A stretch of DNA of 64,000 nt from Fragilaria crotonensis (taxonomy: Eukaryota; Bacillariophyta; Fragilariophyceae; Fragilariales; Fragilariaceae): positions 1 to 64,000 of the forward strand of contig JAKSYS010000310.1 in the NCBI GenBank assembly GCA_022925895.1, written 5' to 3'. A program made the translations under genes and the position numbers. A model generated the notes under the pieces. It was not told where the DNA came from, did no database searches, and worked only from the letters and a program-made list of their open reading frames with translations. This document shows positions 47,872-59,381 of the stretch, piece after piece. Every line of letters starts with the position of its first letter. Within the stretch, counting starts at the first letter, position 1.

Positions 47872-49232
47872 TTATTTCGGTTTATCTTCTAGTTCTTGCA
47901 AGAGTTCATCTCGTGCCATTGACCTCATCAGGGGAGCAAATGTCGCAACGAGCCCATCCTCATACGCACCGGCCAAGAGCTTGACAATGCCATGCTCTGA
48001 TACCTTGCAACGATGGTCTGTCACACGATCTTGTGGAAAGTTGTACGTGCGAATCCGTTCGCTACGATCACCACCACCCATCAAACTATTGCGAGCTTCT
48101 CCAAGCTCACGAGCCGCTGCTTCTCGCTGCAGCTCCTGAACTCGCGCCGCAATCAACTTTAACGCCTTTTCTTTGTTCTTGTGTTGGCTGCGTTCGTCCT
48201 GTATGGATGCTGTGATGCCAGTGGGAATGTGTGTGATTCTAACAGCACTATCCGTGGTGTTGACAGATTGCCCACCAGGCCCCGACCCTCTCATGGTTTC
48301 GATTTTTAGTTCGGACATGGGTAGCAGCTCATCGGAACGCTCATCGGAAGGTGAGGGAAGTACACCGACAGAACAAGCGCTCGTATGGATCCGAACATCA
48401 TTGACGGGTACACGCTGGACACGGTGAACTCCACTCTCAAATTTAAAGAACCCGTAGGGTCCCAACCCAACCATGGGATCAACCGAGGAGTGATCGTCGT
48501 CCGTGTATCCGTGCGAACCTCCACCACCACTAGCAGTGATGGACAAGGATGCTTCCTTGATACCACCAATGTCGGTGGTGGCTTTGTGCAGTATTTCAAC
48601 CTTCCACCCTCTAGCTTTTGCAGTCTTGGCATACGCTTCCATCAGTTCTGCAGCAAAGAGAGCGGCCTCGTCCCCACCAGTACCCGCTCTCACTTCAATG
48701 ATGGCTGCCTCACCATCATCTTCATGCTTGGGAGGATAGCATCAATGATACGTTTCTCCACCATGGACAGTTCCACTTGTATTTTCCGCAGTTCTTCTTG
48801 AGATTCCTCTTCCAATACCTTGTCGTCTGTGGAGATTGCCTCCTCGAGTAGTTCCTTCATGGAATTCATTTCGTCATGGAGTGCATATAGTTTTGTTGCA
48901 GCCGTGCGACTGGTGCCAGGAGTGATAAGTCTTTGGCCAACGACGATGCTTCTCCTTGACTTAACCGTTGCATGATTTCATCGTGTTTGGCAACCATGGT
49001 GTCGACACGTTTCTGGACCGCATCGGACAAGATGTATCGGATCTGGGAAAAGTTGTAGTTATTGTTGTTCTTGTTCTTTGTGTAATGATAATAGTATCGG
49101 TCGGAGATGATTTTGTTGTCGATGATTCACGTTAATGTTGCTGTTGCTGTGAATGGAATTGCTGCTTAATAGACTAGCATTCCTATTCCGTCTTGAGAGT
49201 AACAATATACTCCGTGCAAGCATTATGTTCAT
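47872..49232 (-). CDS. Organellar peptide chain release factor 1
   Basis: Class I release factor with the GGQ peptidyl-hydrolase motif (RGSGPGGQSVNTTDSAVRITHIP) and the domain 2 signature FKFESGVHRVQRV...RIHTSACSVGVLP. The clean part is 47872-48693. Upstream, homology continues in other frames: LPKHEDDGEAAIIEVRAGTGGDEAA, then KLYALHDEMNSMKELLEE, then QIRYILSDAVQKRVDTMVAKHDEIMQRL, and an Arg/Ser/Asn-rich N-terminus (MNIMLARSILLLSRRNRN, ATG at 49232) that looks like a mitochondrial presequence. Indels lie near 48733, 48905 and 49070. The stop-codon recognition tripeptide, PxT in RF1, reads PVN here (VPVNDVRIHT) and the loop is two residues shorter than usual. It terminates translation at UAA/UAG in an organelle, probably mitochondria. 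Confidence 0.9.
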
Positions 49233-49798
49233 ATCGATCTGAGAGAGGACTGGGCTGAAGTCGAGTACGACCACCTGTTTGGATTCGTTTACTCTACTAG
49301 AGTAGATGCAAACTGCGAAGAACTTCAGGGTTGTGCAATGACGATGGATGTCGATCAATGGCTTGCGTGCGAGGGGTGAGTCGAAGAATGAAGTGAATAG
49401 AGACAAGGGCTTGTCTGGCCACCGTTGATTACGCTACAAGTAAAAAAGAGATATAGAGATAATATTACCGTACTCGTACTCAGAACTCCATAATATGACA
49501 CTACCAGGTACAAGTACGCCGTCGTAACCGTACGATATACAGTCTCGTGTTGTGAATGCGCAACAGTAGTAGGGCGGTACTCCAGTAATCCTCTACGGTT
49601 GTTGTGTATGAGAACAATTTATTTGTATGACATCAGGACAGACGACAAAATCCAGAAACCTGACATCCCCTGACACAGCTCACTCATCTCACAGTTCCAG
49701 TGTTCGACCAACTCACACTACAACAACATTGTCAATACAACTAATGACCATAGAACAGCACAAACTACCGCAAGGCGTAAGTGAGGTGCTTTGCGAGT
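49233..49798. promoter_or_regulatory. Divergent intergenic region (RF1 / OPR-RAP gene)
   Basis: Both neighbours start away from it. A GTAC-rich stretch lies at 49480-49560. No other feature is supported. Confidence 0.5.
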
Positions 49799-52316
49799 AT
49801 GATTCTGGGTATCGTTAGATGCCCAATGGCAACCATGATGAGGAGAATAGAAAACCGTGATTTCTTTCCCTCCCATTTCAGGTACTATACACCTGGCCAT
49901 AGCAGGCAATGGTTCAGCACGATGAGACCGTTCACACAACATTGGCCTCGCGGCAATCATTCTCGCCTACCCGCTTCAACACTGTCGTTCACGTCGCAAT
50001 CGATCACAAGACAGTCCATGACTGATGGTGCTAACGGTAGTTGTAGCACCCCTCGATTCTTTTCGGATGAATCCAAAACATACAGTCAGGAAGCTGGTGA
50101 CCAAGCGAACCAATCAACAAGTCATGACGACCTTCCCAACATTAGGGCCATTCAAATCAACCAAAAAATCGTGGAGCATGGTCGACTCCGCCAATGGAAA
50201 GAAATTCTGCAGTTGCATCGTCAGCAAAAACATTCGTTCGATCCCGTTTGCTATGCAACGGCAATTTGTCAATTGGGAGGCATCAATTCCTTGGACAGGA
50301 GACATTTACTGTTCTTGGGCTTGCTGGACGATTTGATCAAGCAAATTCAATTGCGTGGTATGGATTGGATGGATGCTGGTTTATTTGGTGATATTTTACA
50401 TGCACTTGCAAAGATGCAGCTGCGAGACGATCATCATGCAAAGGAAATGATCAACCTTATTGAAAGACAGACACAGGAGAATCCTGAATGGATTTTTGAG
50501 AACGGAAATCCGGAAAATATCGCAAACTTTGTTTGGGCTTGTGGGAAGCTTAAAGTTCATGCGCCTAATCTGTTAAGGTTGCTCGATCGAGAGGCGCAGA
50601 CATTGTTTGATTATGGCAATCCGCAACATATCTCAACCTCGATTTGGGCGTGTGGGAGGCTAGAGATTCAATCACCCCATCTATTCAGAATACTGGATCA
50701 AGAGGCAGAATCTTTCCTTGACAAAAGTACTCCAAAGACATCTCCAACTGTGTTTGGGCCTGTGCAAAACTAGAATTGAATACACCCAATCTGTTCAGAA
50801 TGCTCGATCTAAAGGCAGACCGTGTGTTTGTCAATGGCGACGGACAAGCTGTGGCCAATTGTGCAAAGGCCTGGGCGATGCTCGGAATCGAGTCCACTAA
50901 TTTGTTTAGGTTGCTCGATCGCGAGGCAGAACGATTGTTCAACAATGGCAGTTCCAAAGGCCTCGCCAAGTGTGTGGGCTTGTGGCAGGCTTGAGATCTA
51001 CGCACCGAATCTATTCAAACTGCTCGATAGCAAGGCAGAACAATTGGTCAAAACCTCCAAAGCGCAAGACATTGGTAACTGTGCTTGGGCATGTGGGATG
51101 ATTGGAATCCAGTCGCCCAATCTGTTCAGATGGCTTGATCAAGAGGCGGATCGCTTGTTTGTCCTTGGCGATTCACACGCTGTCGCCAACTGTGTTTGGG
51201 CTTGTGGGAAGCTTGGAATTGATTCCGCCAATTTGTTTTCGTTGCTTAATCGCGACGCAGAACGCTTGTTTGAAAATGCTGATTTGCAGGATATTGCAAA
51301 CTGTGTTTGGGCTTGCGGGAAGCTTGGAATCGACATAACTAATCTGTTTCGCTTGCTTGATCGCAAGGCCGAACAATTGGTCAATAATGGCAATTCGCAA
51401 GACATTGCTCAATGTGCGTGGGCTTGTGGGACGCTTGAATCCAGTCGCCCAATCTGTTCCTACAGCTTGATAGAGAGGCAGAACGTTTATTTGGCGATGG
51501 CCCTTTGCATGATGTCGCTAGTTGTTTGTTGGCTTGTGCAAAGCTGAATGTGCTGCCTGGTCATCTGATAAGACTTTTGGACCAACAGTCAAATCGCTTG
51601 GTTGATTCTGGCGAGTCCGAAACAATTGCGATCTGTGCATTCAGTCTTTCCAAGTTTGGATACAGTTCTCCTCCTTTCTTCTCTGCGGTCGATCGAAATC
51701 TTGACGCATTCGTGGCAGATGCCAGTAATCACTCCTTGATTACGTTTTGTGGTGCAATGGCTGTCCTTGACATGTGTAGTGGAGTCCACAGTCGAATGTT
51801 CTGCGAAATTTGGAACAGCATACTGCGTACGGCAGAACGGAGCACGATCAGTGAAGCAGATTTACGTACGATTGTATATATTCAGACGACTGCAAACCTT
51901 ATTGATATTGATCTCCCAGAACCTCCCGAACATCTCCAAAGCCAACTCGACCAGCTTAAACTTCCGGTCTTTTCTTCCATGTTTTCAAATGCCGTGTCGA
52001 GAACTTTGTTTGGTATGGGATTCTCGCATGAGCAAAATTTATCTCCATCCGAGTCAATCCCGGCTGGGGTGCTTCCAATTGACTTGGCATGTGTGGATCG
52101 GATGATTGCTGTTGAATGTAATGCCCCAGAACGATGGTTAAGTGTGCTTGCAAATCAAATACACGAGTTGAGGAAGGACTCACCAAGGCGAAGCGTCGAA
52201 TCTTACAAAGCCTTGGTTGGAAAGTGATTAATCTAGATCGTGATGAAGCGATCAAAAATGGAACGAGCAAGCAGTGGCTCAGGGACAGGCTGTTGAAGGC
52301 GAGTGTGGAGCTGTGA
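49799..52316 (+). CDS. OPR-repeat protein with C-terminal RAP domain (indel-interrupted)
   Basis: Start at the ATG at 49799 (MILGIVRCPMATMMRRIEN), an Arg-rich presequence-like N-terminus. After a linker and a helical region (about residues 110-230) come about ten 36-37-residue repeats of the type NCVWACGKLGIDxxNLFxLLDRxAERLF, then a helical spacer and a RAP domain (IAVECNAPERW...TKAKRRILQSLGWKVINLDRDEA...WLRDRLL). RAP is a small restriction-endonuclease-like fold common in organellar RNA-binding and processing proteins. The frame changes near 50740, 50990, 51440 and 52200. It is the paralogue of the minus-strand gene at 24547-27019, with the N-termini alike over about 90 residues. Likely acts on mitochondrial or plastid RNA. 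Confidence 0.85.
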
Positions 52317-52550
52317 AGGTATAGTCGTGTTTACGGGATGTCGATGTTGTGGAGGGCCTTAAACAAGGTTCGAGAAACGAGATCTGGACTTTCCGGTGTG
52401 GCATAAGGAAAAATCATATATGCCTCAGATGTCAATAGTGTTGAGGCTGTTGGGGCCAATACTAGAATAAAAATAGAGTATTTGTAATAAATAATACATG
52501 ACAACGGACTGCGAGAGCAGGTGACACAACAAAGCTGCCGTCACAACCAA
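52317..52550. other. Short convergent spacer
   Basis: Lies between the OPR-RAP stop and the 3' end of the six-module LRR gene. Nothing is recognised. Confidence 0.4.
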
Positions 52551-55500
52551 TTAAGCACAAGAGTTCTCAGTAATTCGATCCGAGCAGCAATCGCATTCAA
52601 TCTCGCCGCAATCAATGAAAAGACTTATGGCTGGCGTACAGAGCACAGTTGGGATAGCCCCCCGTTAGCTCATTGGCAGAGAACGATAAAACAGTCAGAA
52701 GCGTCAAGGTTGATAGAGAGGGTGGGATACTTCCGATCAGGGAATTGTTGTGAAACTCCAAAAACATCAGATTTGTCAACTGCGAAAAAGTAGATGGGAT
52801 GGTTCCAGTCAACTCATTTTGAAAGAAATCCAAAGCGGTGAGGCTCGTCAACCCTGAAAACGACGATGGTATGGGCCCATTCAGTTCATTATGCGATGTA
52901 TCGAGAATGATCAAGCTAGTCACGCTTGACAGTGACGACGGAATACCTCCCGTCAGTTTATTCTGGTCCAACCACAAACCGGTTAATTTCGTCAACATCG
53001 AAATGGAAGATGGAATTGTCCCACTCAGTTCATTTTCCGTGAACGACAATATGACGAGATCTGTCAAAAGGGATATTTCAGAGGGGATACTTCCCGTCAG
53101 CTCATTGCCGTCAACAAGCAATGCGGTCAGCTGCGACAAAAGTCCAATCTCACTCGGAATCGATGTTCCGTTCACCACTTCGTTACTACCATAGCTATCG
53201 AAGCTGAATGTTGAAAGACACTCAGTCAAGGATGGGTGGCCAATAAACGCGCACGCGACTTCTTCGGGTGTCGACAATGAGGTCGAGATGGCCGTTGGGA
53301 TTCGTGTGACTGGTGAAGATGGCAGTGCTGGCGTTGAGGGAGGCAGTGTTGTAGGCGACGTTCCTCCTGAGGGCGGAGGCAGAGCACATGAACTCTCAGA
53401 AATACGATCGGAGCAACAATCGCATTCAATCTCGCCGCAATCGATGAAAAGACTTATGGCTGGCGTACAGAGCGAAGCTGGGATAGTCCCGTAAGCTCAT
53501 TGGCAGAGAACGACAACCTTGTCAGAAGCGTCAATGAAGCTAGAGAGGTGGGATACTTCCGATCAGGGAATTGTTGTGAAACTCCAAAAACATCAGATTT
53601 GTCAACTGCGAAAAAGTAGATGGGATGGTTCCAGTCAACTCATTTTGAAAGAAATCCAAAGCGGTGAGGCTCTTCAACCCTGAAAACGACGATGGTATGG
53701 GCCCATTCAGTTCATTATGCGACGTATCGAGAACGATCAAGCTAGTCATACATGGCATTGACGACGGAATACCTCCCGTCAGTTTATTCTGGTCCAACCA
53801 CAAACCGGTTAATTTCGTCAACATCGAAATGGAAGATGGAATTGTCCCACTCAGTTCATTTTCCGTGAACGACAATATGACGAGATCTGTCAAAGGGATA
53901 TTTCAGAGGGGATACTTCCGTCAGCTCATTGCCGTCAACAAGCAATGCGGTCAGCTGCGTCAAAAGTCCAATCTCACTCGGAATCGAGGATCCGGTCACC
54001 ATTTCGCCGTCATTAAAGCTATCGAACTTGAGTATTGAACGACACTCAGTCAAGGATGGGTGGCCAATAAACTCGCACGCGACTTCTTCGGGTGTCGACA
54101 ATGAGGTCGAGATGGCCGTTGGGATTCGTGTGGCTGGTGAAGAAGGCAGTGCTGGCGTTGAGGGAGGCAGTGTTGCAGGCGACGTTCCTCCTGCGGGTTG
54201 AGGCAGAGCACAAGAACTCTCTGAAAAACGATCGGAGCAGCAATCGCATTCAATCTCGCCGCAATCGATGAAAAGACTTATGGCTGGCGTACAGAGCGAA
54301 GCTGGGATAGTTCCCGTTAGCTCATTGGCAGAGAACGACAACCTTGTCAGAAGCGTCAATGAAGCTAGAGAGGGTGGGATACTTCCGGTCAGGGAATTGT
54401 TGTGAAACTCCAAAAACATCAGATTTGTCAACTGCGAAAAAGTAGATGGGATGGTTCCAGTCAACTCATTTTGAAAGAAATCCAAAGCGGTGAGGCTCGT
54501 CAACCCTGAAAACGACGATGGTATGGGCCCATTCAGTTCATTATGCGATGTATCGAGAATGATCAAGCTAGTCATGCTTGACAGTGACGACGGAATACCT
54601 CCCGTCAGTTTATTCTGGTCCAACCACAAACCGGTTAATTTCGTCAACATCGAAATGGATGATGGAATTGTCCCACTCAGTTCATTTTCCGTGAACGACA
54701 ATATGACGAGATCTGTCAAAAGGGATATTTCAGAGGGGATACTTCCCGTCAGCTCATTGCCGTCAACAAGCAATGCGGTCAGCTGCGTCAAAAGTCCAAT
54801 CTCACTCGGAATCGATGTTCCGTTCACCACTTCGCTACTACCATAGCTATCGAACTTGAGTATTGAACGACACTCAGTCAAGGATGGGTGGCCAATAAAC
54901 TCGCACGCGACTTCTTCGGGTGTCGACAATGAGGTCGAGATGGCCGTTGGGATTCGTGTGGCTGGTGAAGAAGGCAGTGCTGGCGTTGAGGGAGGCAGTG
55001 TTGCAGGCGACGTTCCTCCTGCGGGTTGAGGCAGAGCACAAGAACTCTCTGAAAAACGATCGGAGCAGCAATCGCATTCAATCTCGCCGCAATCGATGAA
55101 AAGACTTATGGCTGGCGTACAGAGCGAAGCTGGGATAGTTCCCGTTAGCTCATTGGCAGAGAACGACAACCTTGTCAGAAGCGTCAATGAAGCTAGAGAG
55201 GGTGGGATACTTCCGGTCAGGAATTGTTGTGAAACTCAAAAACATCAGATTTGTCAACTGCGAAAAAGTAGATGGGATGGTTCCAGTCAACTCATTTTGA
55301 AAGAAATCCAAGCGGTGAGGCTCGTCAACCCTGAAAACGACGATGGTATGGGCCCATTCAGTTCATTATGCGATGTATCGAGAATGATCAAGCTAGTCAT
55401 GCTTGACAGTGACGACGGAATACCTCCCGTCAGTTTATTCTGGTCCAACCACAAACCGGTTAATTTCGTCAACATCGAAATGGATGATGGAATTGTCCCA

Positions 55501-57400
55501 CTCAGTTCATTTTCCGTGAACGACAATATGACGAGATCTGTCAAAGGATATTTCAGAGGATACTTCCCGTCAGCTCATTGCCGTCAACAAGCAATGCGGT
55601 CAGCTGCGTCAAAAGTCCAATCTCACTCGGAATCGATGTTCCGTTCACCACTTCGCTACTACCATAGCTATCGAACTTGAGTATTGAACGACACTCAGTC
55701 AAGGATGGGTGGCCAATAAACTCGCACGCGACTTCTTCGGGTGTCGACAATGAGGTCGAGATGGCCGTTGGGATTCGTGTGGCTGGTGAAGAAGGCACTG
55801 CTGGCGTTGAGGAGGCAGTGTTCCAGGCGACGTTCCTCCTGCGGGCGGAGGCAGAGCACATGAACTCTCAGAAATACGATCAGACAACAATCGCATTCAA
55901 TCTCGCCGCAATCGATGAAAAGACTTATGGCTGGCGTACAGAGCGAAGCTGGGATAGTTCCCGTTAGCTCATTGGCAGAGAACGACAACCTTGTCAGAAG
56001 CGTCAATGAAGCTAGAGGGTGGGATACTTCCGATCAGGAATTGTTGTGAAACTCCAAAACATCAGATTTGTCAACTGCGAAAAAGTAGATGGGATGGTTC
56101 CAGTCAACTCATTTTGAAAGAAATCCAAAGCGGTGAGGCTCGTCAACCCTGAAAACGACGATGGTATGGGCCCATTCAGTTCATTGTGCGATGTATCGAG
56201 AATGATCAAGCTAGTCATGCTTGACAGTGACGACGGAATACCTCCCGTCAGTTTATTCTGGTCCAACCACAAACCGGTTAATTTCGTCAACATCGAAATG
56301 GAAGATGGAATTGTCCCACTCAGTTCATTTTCCGTGAACGACAATATGACGAGATCTGTCAAAGGGATATTTCAGAGGGATACTTCTCGTCAGCTCATTG
56401 CCGTCAACAAGCAATGCGGTCAGCTGCGTCAAAGTCCAATCTCACTCGGAATCGAGGATCCGGTCACCATTTCGCCGTCATTAAAGCTATCGAACTTGAG
56501 TATTGAACGACACTCAGTCAAGGATGGGTGGCCAATAAACTCGCACGCGACTTCTTCGGGTGTCGACAATGAGGTCGAGATGGCCGTTGGGATTCGTGTG
56601 GCTGGTGAAGAAGGCACTGCTGGCGTTGAGGGAGGCAGTGTTGCAGGCGACGTTCCTCCTGCGGGTTGAGGCAGAGCACAAGAACTCTCTGAAAAACGAT
56701 CAGAGCAGCAATCGCATTCAATCTCGCCGCAATCAATGAAAAGACTTATGGCTGGCGTACAGAGCGAAGCTGGGATAGTTCCCGTAAGCTCATTGGCAGA
56801 GAATGACAACCTTGTCAGAAGCGTCAAGGTTGATAGAGAAGGTGGAATACTTCCGGTCAGGGAATTGTCGTGAAACTCCAAAAACATCAGATTTGTCAAC
56901 TGCGAAAAAGTAGATGGGATGGTTCCAGTCAACTCATTTTGAAAGAAATCCAAAGCGGTGAGTCTCGTTAACCTTGAAACGACGATGGTATGGACCCATT
57001 CAGTTCATTGTGCGACATATCAAGAATGAACAAGCTCGTCATATTTGACATTGACAACGGAAGACCTCCCGTCAGTTTATTCTGATCCAACCACAAATTG
57101 GTCAATTTCGTCAACATTGAAATGGAAGATGGAATTGTCCCACTCAGTTCATTTTCCGTGAACGACAATATGACGAGATCTGTCAAAAGGGATATTTCAG
57201 AGGGGATACTTCCCGTCAGCTCATTGCCGTCAACAAGCAATGCGGTCAGCTGCGTCAAAAGTCCAATCTCACTCGGAATCGATGTTCCGTTCACCACTTC
57301 GTTACTACCATAGCTATCGAACTTGAGTATTGAACGACACTCAGTCAACGATGGGTGGCCAATAAACTCGCATGCGATTTCTTCAGGTGTCGAAAAGGAG
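52551..57400 (-). repeat. Six ~830-bp tandem repeats (LRR modules)
   Basis: Equivalent points (the 'SIPSEIGLL' start of each module) fall at about 53160, 53990, 54820, 55640, 56450 and 57285, giving steps of 805-835 bp. Neighbouring units are nearly identical over hundreds of bases, suggesting recent unequal exchange or gene conversion. Confidence 0.92.
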
Positions 57401-57639
57401 GTTGGCATCGCTGTAGGGCTTGGTGTTACCGGTGAAGATGTCAGTGCTGGCGTCGAGGAAGGCAGCGTGGCAGGCGATGTCTCTCCTGTAGGTCGAGGCA
57501 CAGCGATAAGCACCGCAAGCATGGCAATTCCTGCGACCAGAAGGATAGCCAACAAGCAACCGATGACTAAATCGCTCGATACAATGGCCGTTCGTGCCAT
57601 TCCTTCACGTTTTGGCCGTAGGGCCTCTGACTTCGGCAT
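52551..57639 (-). CDS. LRR single-pass membrane protein with six tandem ectodomain modules
   Basis: The upstream frame begins at about 57639 (GREGMARTAIV region; the ATG of MARTAIV is the safest start). The membrane segment is VIGCLLAILLVAGIAMLAVLIAV. Six near-identical modules follow, each about 830 bp: Ser/Thr/Pro stalk (LPPSTPALPSSPATRIPTAIST), Cys N-cap (CEFIGHPSLTEC), about nine LRRs (NGTSIPSEIGLLTQLTALLV...), Cys C-cap (CGEIECDCCSDR). The last ends SDRITENSCA at the stop at 52551-52553. The product would be about 1,680 residues. At least ten one-base differences between modules, mostly in runs of A, C or G, break the frame, so no single open frame spans the gene. Either the tandem array is imperfectly assembled or the gene is decaying. 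A homologue of the two-module gene at 39431. Confidence 0.82.
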
Positions 57640-58000
57640 AGATGGGATATTCTACTCGATGGCCACGTTGATTCAATCCCACACTGAGTTCTTCGGAGTC
57701 ATTCCTCGGCAGTACACTGAAACTGAGACCGCGCATTCTTTCTTCTGTTTCTGCGTTAAGCGCAGCAAGTTACTCTTGGGATTTTTCTCAGGAAATGCTC
57801 ACCCTTTCTCGCGACTATGCAGCAGGCGATCTGAAGCTGCCAGATCTGTGCGATGCGTTTGATCACTGGGCAGCAACTGCTTCAGGACGGTTGTCAACTG
57901 AAGTGGCAAGCTTTCCTTTCTTCCTGAGGAATGATGCGTTTGTCGTATGTGTTCGGGTTGAAGGTGCAAGTCTCTGTTTTGGTGCCTGCTTCTCTCATTT
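57640..58000 (-). pseudogene. Decayed cytosolic head of the six-module LRR gene
   Basis: The minus strand still shows pieces matching the head of the two-module protein: RNDSEELSV...YPIYAEVRG (57640-57720), ETEERMRGLSFSVLP (about 57720-57760), and RSPAA near 57830 next to an in-frame stop, with a possible original start MREAGTKTETCTF at 57998. In-frame TGA and TAG codons stand in this stretch where the paralogue has sense codons. Translation may now start downstream, at the membrane segment. Confidence 0.6.
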
Positions 58001-59381
58001 TATGTACGACTGTACCGGGAAATGTTATGGCAACAAATATTTGGCGTAGGGAATGAATTCGCTTGAGGATTTTGTACCACACCACGTAGGACGTCAACGT
58101 TCGAAAACACCAACCTTATCTAACTTGCGTGATCTCCGAAGATACTTGTGTATCAATACTTGTACATGTACCGTGCCTCCTGCCCTCCTCAGTCCGATGT
58201 GGTGACTAAAATATGGATGTTTGAATGCGTACAAATACTGAGTTTGTGTCAAATCTTACCTATGGCATACTCTGTGTAATATATTGGCTGACGGTTGGCG
58301 TTAACTGTTGGATTGGGTGATTTAGCTGCAGTAGTGATCATTGATCACATCATCATCAATTCAGAAGCAACAAATAATACATGTCTGTAAACTTTTAATA
58401 CAGGAGCATGTACCATTTGTTCGAATTAAGGCTCTTCCATGTGATAGAAAAAATTGCATATCAAGGTGACCTCCAACTTTTTGAGTAAGCCTCCCGTCCT
58501 TATATGTCATACAGACGCGAAGCTGAGTGAAAGACTACGTTCCTCGAATATCAACTTTGATGAAAAAGTTGAGATTGCTAGTAGAGTCGAGAAACATCAT
58601 CGCTGGCAAGAACATTGGCTTGTTGTATCTTTCACAATCATCACTAGCTAATCAATCAAAAGCAGACTCATCACTGATCAGTGTAGTGATCCCACAATCC
58701 CTCAGTCAGCAGCAATAGATAACCGGAACAAGAGTTGCCAAGCCACCAGCATGAGTATGAACATAATGATAATAGGACAGTTGGGATCTGGCATGTGAGC
58801 ACCACCTCCTGGCTGCTCCTCCCTGATGCACGATCTACTGCTGCTGGTTATGATACGAATTGTGAAGAATTTTAGGCTCATCAATGGACAAATATGCGAA
58901 TTCAAGACCCAGTTCTTCTATGAAGAAACGGAATGAGTTGTCACGGATCTTCTCTTCACAATCTCCGAATGAGTTCTCACGGATCTTCTCTTCACAATCT
59001 CCCTTTTACTAGCTACATGATGCAGGAAGTGAACAACGTTCCAAGAAAGGGCAAGAACATGGTGAATGAATTACTGGCATTCTGCAGGAGTCGGGTAAAC
59101 TTAGTGCATGGATGCTCGGATAGTACACAAGGAGAACAAGGCAACAACACTACAGTGGTGGTGCCAGAAGTAATAGATGAATCCTTCATTAGGGCAGCAT
59201 GAGATTAGATCATCACAATCACGAAAAAGATAAAGTGTATCATATGAACAAAGTAATGAATTGGATCAGTAATACAATGGCGTCTGCACAAGCAAGAAAA
59301 TGAAATGATTATTGTAAGAACATGTCATATTGTTTTGATGGCTAGCGAGCCAACGAAAGATAATAACAAGATGCACTTTGA
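58001..59381. other. Gene-poor region
   Basis: No supported gene. It contains two tandem 36-bp units at about 58929-59002 and short frames (58454-58651, 58933-59202) without recognisable products. Confidence 0.4.
58929..59002. repeat. Two tandem 36-bp units
   Basis: The unit (CGAATGAGTTCTCACGGATC...) is present twice with one or two substitutions. Confidence 0.75.

Noticed and set aside
53664-56669. Plus-strand frames with repeated 'DDGMGPFSSLCDVSR' segments
   Set aside because: Antisense shadows of the LRR modules, repeating with the same period.
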